64,000 bases of DNA from Tranzscheliella williamsii (taxonomy: Eukaryota; Basidiomycota; Ustilaginomycetes; Ustilaginales; Ustilaginaceae), in NCBI GenBank assembly GCA_023212725.1, contig JALBYF010000024.1, positions 62,001 through 126,000 on the forward strand, given 5' to 3'. Shown piece by piece: positions 51,424-61,700 of this stretch (within the stretch, counting starts at the first letter, position 1; each line of letters opens with the position of its first letter). The position numbers were made by a program, and so were the translations under genes. The notes under the pieces are model-generated. The model searched no databases, was not told the origin of the DNA, and worked only from the letters and a program-made list of their open reading frames with translations.

Positions 51424-54400
51424 CTACAAAGGGTTGCGACAGGACCACCACGATTTGGAGCGTGCTGTTTTCCGCTGACCGGCCAGCATGCGCAAGATCT
51501 GGCTGGTCTCCTCACCTTCGCCGCCGTAAAGGCCGGTGGTGCTCGCGCGTGCTGCTAGCGCTGATGCCTTCCGCGCTGGCTGAGATTGGACAGCTTGCTT
51601 GACGCGGGTGATGAACTCGAGCGTTTCTTGCTTGGTCTCGCCGATCTCGATGTTCGCCTCGTCCCGCATCCAGGCGGCCACTTCGGCGGCACCATACGGG
51701 TCGCCTAAAGCGAGATAGGTTTCGACCAGCCTTCGGAACAGCGAGGGCGGGAGGACGTTCGGCCTTCGCAAGCCAGTTGTCGACGTCTCGTCACTGGCCA
51801 GGGGCAGTGAGTCGAGCGTAGCTTCCTCTTCCTCCTGCTCTGTCGGCGTCTCTGAGGTTGCGGTGCCGCTATCGGCGAGTAGGCTCCGAGTCGGCAAACT
51901 TCGAGGCTCATACATATCCACAAGGTCGGCCGGTATGAGGGCCCCTCGACTCGCCGCGCTGCTCTTGAAGAGCGGAAGACCGTGGCGATAGTCGTGACCG
52001 GTGTCGAAGAACTTCGTCCATCGCAGAGTATATACAATGCGGTCCAGGCAAGAGACCCAATGCTGGCGCTTGTAGCCGCCGCCTCGATCTTTGCGGTCGG
52101 GCAGCGCCGGCCTCAAACGCTGGGCCTCTATCTGTTGGCCAGCCTTAGCGAGCTTCTTCAGCGCAAGATGAACTGTCCGTAAGTTCACCACGTCCTTTGT
52201 CCACATACAAAGTTCCATCATATATACCGCTGCCCTAACCCCGCCCAGTCGCGTCCACATGGAGGAATGCATGTCTTGCGATGTTGTTCCGGCGCCGACT
52301 GGCTCTAGTCGATTGAGACTGTGTTGTGTCAGCATTCGTCTAGCAAGGGAGTCGAGCAGAACAGGGTCAGGCGTCCATCCACTGGCGGATAGCTTCTTCA
52401 GTTCCTTGACAACAATATGGGGTGGCAAACCAGTTCGAGACAGGATGTTGACCGACGCTGCGAGTCCAAGCCGTTGACTGAGGCCCGTGGCGTCTATGAA
52501 ATCCAAGAGGCGCTTGACCAGATCTGCTCTGCCAAGATCCATAGCACGCCAGATCAGCGTGGAAGCGAGCGTTGGCGATGGTTTCATCGGTGCTAATTTG
52601 ATCGCCCGCAAAGGTGGTTGTTGCATTTGAGGTTTGGCATCCAGCGTCACGGGGACGGAAGAATGGCGAATGAACAGATCAACAGCCTTGTCCGCGTCGA
52701 AGGACATCAGTCCGCCCAAGAGGACCGAAATATCCACAGCGTCAGGGATTTGTCGCAGGAACGAGATTTTTGCCAAAGCTTCAAAGGCACCGTAGATATC
52801 CCTTGTGTAGAAACAGGCCCTGGCCAACGCCGTCAAGCGGTAATGCGTCCAGTCAGAAGGAGCCTGAGACTTTTTAAAGACCTCGATGATGAATCTCGCC
52901 TTGTAGACATTCTCATGTTGTTCAGTCCCGTTCGCTTCAGTCCCCTTTGCCGGAATGACTAGCCCGAACTTATTTGCAGCAAGCTTGCGGAAGGATGCAA
53001 CGGAAAGTGATCGAACGAGCGCCAAAACGCAGCCAGCAGAGGCAGTCACATGTCTCTCTTGTTCTTGCAACATGCCATATTGACGCTCCACAAGTGGATC
53101 GTCCAAGCTGATGGCGCCGATAGGAACAGGCGAGTAAGCTCGCGCCGCATCAGCATCGTAATGACAGTTGCCCCAGAGCTGGAAGAGCTCAAAGGCCTCC
53201 TCCTTCATGCCGCTGCCTGCCACGGCGCGGATAAATTTTGCTCGTTGAGCCCCCTTTATACGCAAATGAAGCTGGAACAATGAGCCTTGGGTAAGAGGAA
53301 AGATACGTAAGCCCCGCAGCATTGCATTCGAGCTCAATTGTTCTCCTCGAGAATTGAGCTCTTGGAGGAGCGAAACAAAGGTATCCGTGTTGACCAAGAA
53401 GCCATCCCGCGCAAGTGAGTATGCGGGGCCAGAGTGCGATCTGTGGTTCTTCGAGACGGATGTCTTGGCCTTGATGACGAGAAGATATGCTTGGACGGCG
53501 GGGTAGTACACCTGGTGAGAAGCGGCTACATCGCAGAAGTCCTGGAGATCCCGAGCAGGAAGCATGGCTAGCAAGCGGCGGTCGCACCGCTGGAGAAGGT
53601 AGAGGGCCTCTGTGATGCAGTCTGAATTCGGTTGTCCGAGCAGATGGAGAAAGATACTACGAAAATTGCGGAAAGGTATGTCGAGCGAAAAACTGGCGCT
53701 CGCTGTGTTTGCACTAGACTCCAAGAGATCCAGTCGAAAGCTAGCCATCATGCATTCGAAGGCCCTACGATATTGTAGACCTCCCTCGGAGCGGTGAGAC
53801 ACTAGACACTTCATGGCAATCAGCCGCAAAGTCACCTCGAGACAAATCTGCTCGAGTTCCGATTGCGCGATTGCTTGCTGGGACGTGCTGTGATTCACCT
53901 CGGCGGCAGAACCAATCTGAGACAGGTAGGCTTTGCCATCCTGTATCGCTTGGTCGATGGTATCTTGGCCGATGGCCTGAGTGTCTCTCAAAGTTCTTAC
54001 GACATCCAGGGCAGATGCAAAGTCGCGAACGTTCGGTTGCAAAAAGAAGGCGAGGAGCTGAGAACCCTCGCGTGCTGTTGGAAAGTCAGGCGTACGGCTC
54101 TCTAAATGCGAGCGAAGGGCGTTCAACACAGGAACAACGTCGGGCGTGTGAAGCTGCACGATGAGCTTTGCTAGACTCCTTGTTTCGCCCACGGGGAAGC
54201 TCGAGGGAAGGCTCAAGTGAGCATTGATGTTGACTGAGGATAGCGGAAGGTCTTGTTCGAGAGCCTGTTCCTGCAGAAGCTTCCAATCTCGGAGCATGAG
54301 CTCAAAGAGATGTAGCGCTAGATCACCGTGCTGCAGCAGATCTGAACGGCTGCAGTAGGTCAAAAGCGCCCTGAGCAGCTTGTACCTCTTTATGCTGCCC

Positions 54401-55152
54401 TGAAAGACCTGGAAATATCCTGGTCTTGACTTGGAATTGCGTAGGTCTGTCCCAACAATGTCTTGGACAAGCAAGGATAGGACACCTCCCAAACCATCGG
54501 TACCGGCCAATCTGATGAGGAAGATGATATCTTTCTGCGACAGGTGGGCGAGGCTCTGCGGATCCTGCTGGCGCAGCAGCAGATAGGCGTCGATTCGATG
54601 GAGGTTGTTCGGCAGCGATGACTTGAGCTCGTGGTATTGTTCCGGATCTGAAGCTGTGAGATATTCGAGCAGCGTCGCTGACGGTATTTGCAAGGTTGGC
54701 GGTACCGGTGGCCCAGACTGCCGTGGATCGTGTTGACGTGGGGGAAGACGAGAGCTGATTGTGCCATCCTGCAAGGACGGTTGTACTAAGACAAGAGGGT
54801 CTTGCGGAGGAACGTGCCCGAGCTTGGGAACGTCTGTTGGCTGGACATGCGAGGTAGGCAAGGGCTGTAGCTGCTCAGCGGCGTGAGGGACTGGCTTGTC
54901 CTTGGCGAAGGCGAAAGACGGCTCATGGAGGGCTTCAGGATGGTTCTGTGAAGACGAAGATGGCTGCGGAAAGTGTGGGTCGCCGCGCGCAACATGGGAG
55001 CTGTCGGTGAATTCGCGCCTGCTATGAAAGCAGAAAAGTAATCGCGGGGTGGGATGCGGTCGGCGGGAGCATTCAGCCACTGCATATGACGCCCAAACAA
55101 GAGAGGATCTGACTGCCGGGCGACCAATAGCCAGGCGAGAGGGTGCTATCAT
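51424..55152 (-). CDS. Large helical protein, probably mitochondrial, family not recognised
   Basis: A 1242-aa protein from ATG 55152. The first 45 residues are basic and nearly free of acidic residues (MIAPSRLAIGRPAVRSSLVW), a good mitochondrial presequence. Residues 60-150 are Pro/Gln/Ser-rich. From about 180 to 1130 the sequence looks all-helical with PPR-like spacing in places, such as LTALARACFYTRDIYGAFEA and STLIWRAMDLGRADLVKRLL. The C-terminus contains LPPSLFRRLVETYLALGDPY, which is also PPR-like, followed by helices. No catalytic motif is visible. A divergent PPR or other organellar RNA-binding protein is the best guess. It has no intron. Confidence 0.7.
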   Translation of the reverse strand: MIAPSRLAIGRPAVRSSLVWASYAVAECSRRPHPTPRLLFCFHSRREFTDSSHVARGDPHFPQPSSSSQNHPEALHEPSFAFAKDKPVPHAAEQLQPLPTSHVQPTDVPKLGHVPPQDPLVLVQPSLQDGTISSRLPPRQHDPRQSGPPVPPTLQIPSATLLEYLTASDPEQYHELKSSLPNNLHRIDAYLLLRQQDPQSLAHLSQKDIIFLIRLAGTDGLGGVLSLLVQDIVGTDLRNSKSRPGYFQVFQGSIKRYKLLRALLTYCSRSDLLQHGDLALHLFELMLRDWKLLQEQALEQDLPLSSVNINAHLSLPSSFPVGETRSLAKLIVQLHTPDVVPVLNALRSHLESRTPDFPTAREGSQLLAFFLQPNVRDFASALDVVRTLRDTQAIGQDTIDQAIQDGKAYLSQIGSAAEVNHSTSQQAIAQSELEQICLEVTLRLIAMKCLVSHRSEGGLQYRRAFECMMASFRLDLLESSANTASASFSLDIPFRNFRSIFLHLLGQPNSDCITEALYLLQRCDRRLLAMLPARDLQDFCDVAASHQVYYPAVQAYLLVIKAKTSVSKNHRSHSGPAYSLARDGFLVNTDTFVSLLQELNSRGEQLSSNAMLRGLRIFPLTQGSLFQLHLRIKGAQRAKFIRAVAGSGMKEEAFELFQLWGNCHYDADAARAYSPVPIGAISLDDPLVERQYGMLQEQERHVTASAGCVLALVRSLSVASFRKLAANKFGLVIPAKGTEANGTEQHENVYKARFIIEVFKKSQAPSDWTHYRLTALARACFYTRDIYGAFEALAKISFLRQIPDAVDISVLLGGLMSFDADKAVDLFIRHSSVPVTLDAKPQMQQPPLRAIKLAPMKPSPTLASTLIWRAMDLGRADLVKRLLDFIDATGLSQRLGLAASVNILSRTGLPPHIVVKELKKLSASGWTPDPVLLDSLARRMLTQHSLNRLEPVGAGTTSQDMHSSMWTRLGGVRAAVYMMELCMWTKDVVNLRTVHLALKKLAKAGQQIEAQRLRPALPDRKDRGGGYKRQHWVSCLDRIVYTLRWTKFFDTGHDYRHGLPLFKSSAASRGALIPADLVDMYEPRSLPTRSLLADSGTATSETPTEQEEEEATLDSLPLASDETSTTGLRRPNVLPPSLFRRLVETYLALGDPYGAAEVAAWMRDEANIEIGETKQETLEFITRVKQAVQSQPARKASALAARASTTGLYGGEGEETSQILRMLAGQRKTARSKSWWSCRNPL

Positions 55153-55811
55153 GCCATTACTATCAATCTTGCATGTCTTTCCTGCACCTAACCCGGTGTT
55201 GCTGCGCGGACAAGCCTCAAAGTGGTTGGCCGCAAGTGTCTAGAAGCGGGGCGATGAGTCGAGCCGATGGAATGACGAGCCGATGGAATGATGAGCCGAT
55301 GGAATGATGAGCCGATGGAATGATGACGGGCCGATGGAATGAGTACAAGAGTGAAAGATACGGGACAGGTCGTGGTGGCGGTAGGATGTGTGGGTAAGCC
55401 AGACCATGAACTTCCAGATGTTTCTTACCTTACCGCACTCACCTTTTTTGGCGTGACTTTTTCGACAGCGTACAAACATATTTTATTGTTATTCTCGCAG
55501 CTCAGTTCGCATCATCTCCATCTTCGATCTCCATGTCCCGAAATCCCAGATGGTACGGTTATAGGATAAGTCAGTCTGTAAGCACCGTAACTTTGCAAGG
55601 GCGATGGTGCACTTCTCTGTTAGGTCGCAACTCCGGTACGCCACAGTAGGGCTTGAGCCATGACCAAATCGTTGCCGTTGCTCATTGGGCATTGCTCGAG
55701 CCAGGATGAATGCTATCAACTCTCGTCTGTGCGGTTATCAACGTCGTGATGTGAAGGTCGGTCATACTATTACATTGGGCCTAGATACGAGCCCTGTGGC
55801 TTTGGCATTGA
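55153..55811. other. 659-bp intergenic region with a minisatellite
   Basis: It lies between the start of the helical-protein gene and the end of the prefoldin gene. It carries a 16-bp tandem repeat (listed separately). No convincing ORF: the minus-strand frame 55240-55479 is repeat-driven. Confidence 0.5.
55261..55343. repeat. 16-bp minisatellite, four copies plus one diverged copy
   Basis: The unit is GAGCCGATGGAATGAT. Copies lie at 55261-55276 (last base C), 55277-55292, 55293-55308 and 55309-55324. After a 3-bp offset there is a variant at 55328-55343 (GGGCCGATGGAATGAG). The near-identity of the copies points to recent expansion. It sits about 110 bp upstream of the start codon of the helical-protein gene. 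Confidence 0.95.
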
Positions 55812-56633
55812 TCAAGCCGTCGCTTGACCCTGGTTCTTGGCTTGCGCTTCTTGTTCTGCCCTCGCTTTCTGTAGGGGCCAAGGAAAGGGATGGGCGCTCG
55901 TCAGACTTCTGCATTCAGACAAGCTTGTGGCCCTGCGACTCACCATTCGAATCATCTCTACGGTTGTCTGCAGGTTCTCCTGTTGTCGGAGAACGGTTTC
56001 TTGCAGTTGCTCGAGATTCTTGGTCAAGAAGTCCACCTTTTCCTGATACATCTTTGTGGCATCCGAAGTAGACTGAAGCAGCATCCCGGAGGAAGGTTAG
56101 AAGTGCAGGGCAGATGACTAGTTCGCTCAAAGGCCCTCCTCGTTGATGAAGACTTACCTTCTCAACAAAGTATCCGGTGCCGACGTCCACAATCACATTG
56201 TCCAGATCGACAAGCTTGCCCGGCACGTACAGCGAAGACGTCAGGGGTATCAAAGTGGTCTTGTCTGCAGTATTACAGAAGCAGATCATTCGCCCGTGTT
56301 AGCTTTGGAAGCACTGCTGGAGATGGGTTCGAGAGCACTCAAGCAGTCGCATACCTTTGTTTTCCGGCTTGACCGCCGCAACACTCTCGATGCAGCCCTT
56401 GAACTTGGCCTGAGCTGCCCTCAGCTGTCCGAATGACGATGTCAGATGTTGCACTTCGGTTTCTAGCTGCTTCTTGACCTCGAGGAGCTGAATTGCGTTC
56501 GGAGCCATGCGCAAAGCCGTCGTTAGCGTCGGCTGCATCGACAGGTCTCAAACTTGGTTAGCAACAGGAACGCGTCACTTACCTGTTGCACGTCCAAGGA
56601 CATCAAGTCCACCTGCTGGCCTTTCCCTGCCAT
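55812..56633 (-). CDS. GIM5: Prefoldin subunit 5 (GIM5/PFD5), five exons
   Basis: Prefoldin is the hexameric jellyfish-shaped chaperone that hands actin and tubulin to the CCT chaperonin; subunit 5 is of the alpha type. Exons (minus strand) are 56583-56633, 56355-56487, 56158-56264, 55944-56072 and 55812-55868; the introns are 95, 90, 85 and 75 bp. The product is 158 aa, the normal length. It runs [76 protein letters not shown] and [16 protein letters not shown], then a Gln/Ala-rich end. Coiled coils flank two beta hairpins as expected. The last intron is stop-free and a multiple of three, so its retention would insert 25 residues without a frameshift. The gene is divergent from the MBOAT gene. 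Confidence 0.93.
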
Positions 56634-56901
56634 CTCCAAGATGCGGTGGTTGTACTTTGCTGTCGAGTGTCGGTCGAAGTGTTGGTTGCTTGCAAGCAAA
56701 GCGTTCGCAAAGCCATCACCCCACGCCAACTTGATCGGCCTGAATCGCAATCTAACAAAATCCTCCGTTTCCAAGAAGGTCTTGTCACACTTCACATCCA
56801 TATCCACATTGTGCTGGCTTAGCACCATCCAACGCCTTGAGGAGCCCGCTTTCCTTCAGCCAAGACGTGATCGGGCCTGGCACGGTTACGGACGGCGGCA
56901 G

Positions 56902-58418
56902 ATGGGTGCCAGTCTCTCACCATCTCCGAACCATCTCGGTAGCCGGGACGCCAGCTCGCGACCAGTTTTGCCTCTCGTCCTGTACCCACTGCTGTGGATA
57001 TTCTTCCTCTGTTGTACGCTACCGTCGAAGGGGTCGGCATGGAGACTCGTCCGCATTGCCTCGTTCCCAGCCCTGCTGTGGGCGCTCCTGTGCTTAGCCT
57101 TCGATGAAAGAGTCAGCCTCGGTAGCCCTATGAATGACCTGGCGCTTCCTACGATCGCCTTTGTTCTGTCCAGCAAGGCTGCCGAAGTCTGCCTCGTCTA
57201 TGCTCGCGATGGGCCACAACCAATCCGTCCGTTCCTCCTTGGAGAAAAGGAAGCTGTCAAAAGGCTGGACGAGCTAGACTATAGCCGCTACGAATGGAGG
57301 GAAGTGGCGTTCCCAAAGCTGTGGAGCAAGGAACGGCTGTTGTACGCCCTAGACGTGATCAGTTTACGGCGGGTAGGTACAAGCCCCTTTCTCGGCAGTC
57401 AGGGGAGGGCATTGAGCTGGTCCAAGCCAGCGCTCAACCGCTGGGCCGCATACTTGCGCGAGCACCAATGCCAGCCAGAAGAGGTTCCCCTGCACGGCCC
57501 TGTGCGAAGGTTCGGACAGGCGGAATTGCCTCTGCTCCCGTCACTGCTCCAGCTTCTGGCCGTTTATCTCGGCTTCAGGTGGCTGTATGGCCTAGCAACA
57601 CCGGCTTCTCCCACCGTCAGCCTGTTCGGACTATATCTCCCTGTCTCGTCCGAGCGGTATAAGCAAATCCTTCTTGAAAAGTTTGCCCCACTTTTACAGG
57701 ACTCTGGTTTCGCTGCAATGCCTACTTCCGCTTTCGCTCTGCCGGCGGCGACGAGATTGGCCGTCCTGCTGACTTTTGCCGGGACAGTCGGCTTCACAGC
57801 AGCGGCGATGGAGTCGGTAGTTCTCTTAGCTCTCAGGGCGTGGAAGCCGAAGCAGGGACCCGAATTTCTAGCAGCATTCGAGCGGCCCGTCACGTCGCCA
57901 TCCATCTCGAGATTCTGGGCGAGGAGCTGGCACGCGTTGACGCAAAGGGACTACCTCAATGTAGCAGCACTGCTACCGGGCGGCTCGGGGCGCACGCGCA
58001 AAGCGGTACAGATCTTCTATGTCTTTGCATTGTCCGGCATTCAGCAGTAAGTATTGCATAGCCACTGGTCAAGGATGTGATGGGCTAACGGACGCCTGGT
58101 TGCATTTCACACAGCTCGTTGATCTTCTCGCGACTTCGAGTACCACCGCCACGGCTCAGCTCGCCGGCCTCGATCGTGTGGAGCATGTTCGACCCGGGCA
58201 TGACGACGTTCTTTCTGTCTCAGGCCGCGGCTGTCGTCCTGGAACAAGCGGTGCTCGATGCTCTTCCCGCTCGCTGGAAAGTCAGCAACCAACTGGCCAT
58301 TGACCGCGCACGCAAGCTCTGGCTGATGGCAGTCCTACTGGTCTCCGGCCCCTTTTTCGTTGACACCATCCTCAAGAAGCAGCTTGTCACCAAGAACATC
58401 CTGAGCGGCTTCGAATAG
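56902..58418 (+). CDS. Wax-synthase-like MBOAT acyltransferase, two exons
   Basis: A multi-span membrane protein of the fungal MBOAT_2/wax synthase type, which transfers acyl groups to alcohols or secondary-metabolite hydroxyls. The exons are 56902-58046 and 58115-58418; the 68-bp intron has GTAAGT, a GCTAAC branch site and ACACAG. The product is about 482 aa. Hydrophobic helices begin at LPLVLYPLLWIFFLCC, and later ones include LAVLLTFAGTVGFTAAAMES and LWLMAVLLVSGPFFVDTILK. The family motif FWARSWHALTQRDYLN lies near residue 350. The predicted catalytic His is in FALSGIQH, and its codon (CA|C) is split by the intron. The first in-frame ATG compatible with the first helix is 56902, in weak context, so a 5' exon is possible. 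The acceptor substrate cannot be inferred. Confidence 0.8.
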
Positions 58419-58733
58419 AGACCATACTCTGTCACAGAACCCATACAAAGAGATATCTCACTAGCCGAGCTAAGCAGCCCGAAGGGTTCCGGCTCTACTG
58501 TGACCTACTGATGCTGGCTTTCATTGGGACGCTATCTAACCCGTCAAGCGTAACCGCCCCGCCATGAACCCTGACTGAACCTGCACACTGTGCCGCGCCG
58601 GCGCCATCGTACCGCCCAGGCAGGCTATTGCACGTCAGAACTGCGCGCGAGATCAATGCTTTAGCTTTAAATAATGAAATGTGGCTGACGGTGGACAGCG
58701 CTGGAGTGCTGTGTAGGGCTGCAGGGACGGGGG
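58419..58733. other. Convergent 3' region
   Basis: A 315-bp gap between the stop codons of the MBOAT and PPR genes. No ORF or RNA gene is seen. Confidence 0.4.
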
Positions 58734-61700
58734 CTAGGGGCGTGCGGGGGGGAGGTCGCGTGCGCTGCGCTGGGCTGCTTCGCGCTGGCGCTGCTGGATG
58801 ATTTCGACCTTGCGTTCGTGGCTGTCGAGGCGGGCTGCGGCGGTGGGGAACTTGTCGAGCAGTTCGATGACGCGGGGTGGCTGCTGGGCGGCGAGGCAGT
58901 GGCTGACGGCCTCCATGGTTTCAAAGTGGGCGTACCAGGGCGAGAGGCGGTCGGGGCGCGAGGCCAGCGGCCGCGTCAGCGAGCGGCCGCCGCCGGCTTC
59001 CAACTGGTAGGTGCGCGGTGCGCTCGCCCCAGCCCTCGCCTTTCCCTCTGCCTCCTCGGCCGGGATCTCGTTTTCGCCCTCCTCGCCCTCCTCGCCCTCC
59101 TCGGTGCGCTCCGCCGCAGCCGGCCGCTCGAACGGCAGGGGCGCATACGGATCGTCGTCCACCCTCCCCTGGTGACGCCGGTTCGGCGGCCGCGCCGGCG
59201 ACGAGACAGCATCGCCGCGGTGCGCACGCGCCGGATCCTCGTCCAGCCGCACCTCCGCGGCGTCAAACCCTGGAAACGCCAAACTATTGCCGCCGCTTGG
59301 CGCTTGCTCACCATCGTTGTCATCACTCTGCTGAGCCGCATCCTCCTCCCAAGGGTTGCCGCCCGTCGATGCGCGTGTCCAGGCGGTCGGAGGCCGCTGG
59401 TACAACACATGCTCGATCACCGAGAGCGCCTCTTCGATTTGCCCTGCACGCGCCATGGAAGCTGCAAGGTGGTTCCAGTTGTCCGAGTCAAAGCCAAAGC
59501 CAGCCTCTTTGGCTTGCGACCAAATCCGCGCGATCTCTTCATGCCGGCCGGCCGTGGAGAGCACGTCGATCATAATCGACAGGGGCAAACACAGCATATT
59601 CCGGCTGGTAAGATCGCTTCTGCGTTGCAATAACTCCTCTTGCGAGGGCTCGATGTCCGACCCTGCTAACCTGTGTTGTCTCCGGGACATACGAATGTAC
59701 GTCGATATCCGGTGCTTCTTGATGCGGGCGGCGATGTCAGCAGACTCAAAGATTCGTTGATAAAGCTCTAGGGCCATTTCGACATCCCCAGCTGTTCGGT
59801 ATGCATCTAGCAAGGGAGTCATTGCATACAAGGAAACGCCCGATCCGGTCTCCAGGAGGCTTTCGTACGTCTTTTCCGCCTCTTCAGGCTCGCCTCGCCG
59901 GGCTTGCGCAACGAGAAGCTGGGTGTACATGGCCTCGTAGGGCAGACCCTGCTTGAGGACCGGAACTTGCCAGTTGGATCGGTGGAGTTCCTGGTTGTTC
60001 TCGTCTTGAACCAGCTGGGAGAGCAAGGTTCGGGCGAGTTTGTGGTTGACCTCGTTGTCGCTTCGAGCGTAGCTGGAGATCATGACGGCCCAGGTGATGG
60101 CGCTCGGCTGGAGACCTCGTTTCTGCATTTCGTCGAAGTAGTCTTTAGCTTCGACATGGTCGCCCAAACGAAGGTATCCGTGAATCATGATAGTGAAATG
60201 GTAGAGATTTGCGCCCTGTCCTGCAAGACCACCAGCAGGCGCAGGCAACTGACGCTCCGCTTCGGAGAAGAGCTCCTCTGCGATATTCATCATGCCCGCA
60301 TCACAAGCACTCTGCAGCATCAGGGCAAAAGTCCGAGCATTGGGCTGCAGGTCTTTCTTACGGATGTCCGCGACAAACTGAAGCACTTTCTGTATTGGAA
60401 GCGCATCGAGAACGTAAGCCTTGAGTATAATGTTGCAGACCTCGATGGTCGGACGGATGCGAGGATCCGCATGATCTTGCATCCAAGTAAAGAAGTCCAC
60501 GGCTGCTTTCACCAGACCGGACTCAACATAGCTGTTGAGCAGTGCCGCATAGGCAACTCGGTCCGGAAGCAGTCCGGCTTGAATCATAGCTCGAAGCGCT
60601 TGGGCGGCTCCCTCGGGATCGCGACGAAGGGCGAAGCCGTGAATGATACTGGTAAAAGTATACTTGTCCGCCTCGACACCACGCTGCGCCATTTCTTGGA
60701 GAATTTCAAGTGCCGAATCGATGTCGGTCCTGCGAATGTGCAGGTTGATGAGCGAGTTAAAGTGCGACGTCTGCAATGGGAGGCCGATGGCCATCGCCTG
60801 CCCAAAGTACTTTTGAGCGCTCGCCATATCGTCGATCCGGTTGCAAGCTTTTAGCAAGCAGCTGAAGGTGTGAATATCCAAGAGTTTCCGGCCCTTTGTC
60901 AGTTGGTCCTCGCGATAGGCCTCTCGATCGTACCGTCGATCTACCAGTATCTCAACCTTTCGCAGATTTCCCCGGGCCGCCGCAAGTTCGATGTACATGT
61001 TCTTTTCGAAGTCTTCAGACTGATCGGATCTACGCCTTAGCTCTGCAAAGAGTTGCTCCATGCGGTCACCACGTCCCCGGACGGCCCATGATCTGGCAAG
61101 CGTCTGTAAGAGTGAGGTGGAAATGCCGCGCATACTTCGGTTGCTCGGCCCCTTGCCTTTGTGACCTTTCTGAAGCGAGTCGAGGATGCGCTCTATGCGT
61201 GACGAACTCTCTTGGCCTTTGGCTCTGTAGAGCATGCGGCTGACTACCTGATCCGAGACTGGAATCTCGTTGGTCCAAAAGTAGTCAAAGAGATCTAACG
61301 AGGCATTGCGAGAATGGTACTCTTCCGAGTAGAGGATGTAAGAGCGCATAAAAAGATCGCACGTATCGGCGACAGCCTGATCTAGCCAGTTCCTTTCGGC
61401 TACCGCCTCGGTCAGATGAAGGACTGGCTTCTTCGACTGCGCAAGGCAGCGCATCAGACGAACGCGGGCATCCTTGAACGACGTGTGCGAAATAAGGAAG
61501 GCGTGTGGCGAGCTGAGATACCACGAGAGACACTCCAAGATGGGATCAACTGAATCGGTCGGCCACGCTTTACCTTGCTCGTAATCAGCCAGTTCTTGGA
61601 CATCAACGAAAAAGCCAGGTCGTGACTTGATGGCATTGGCTAGCTGGTCTGAGGAAGCTTGACAATTGATCTCAAAATTGAACGAGTCCCAAATGGTTCG

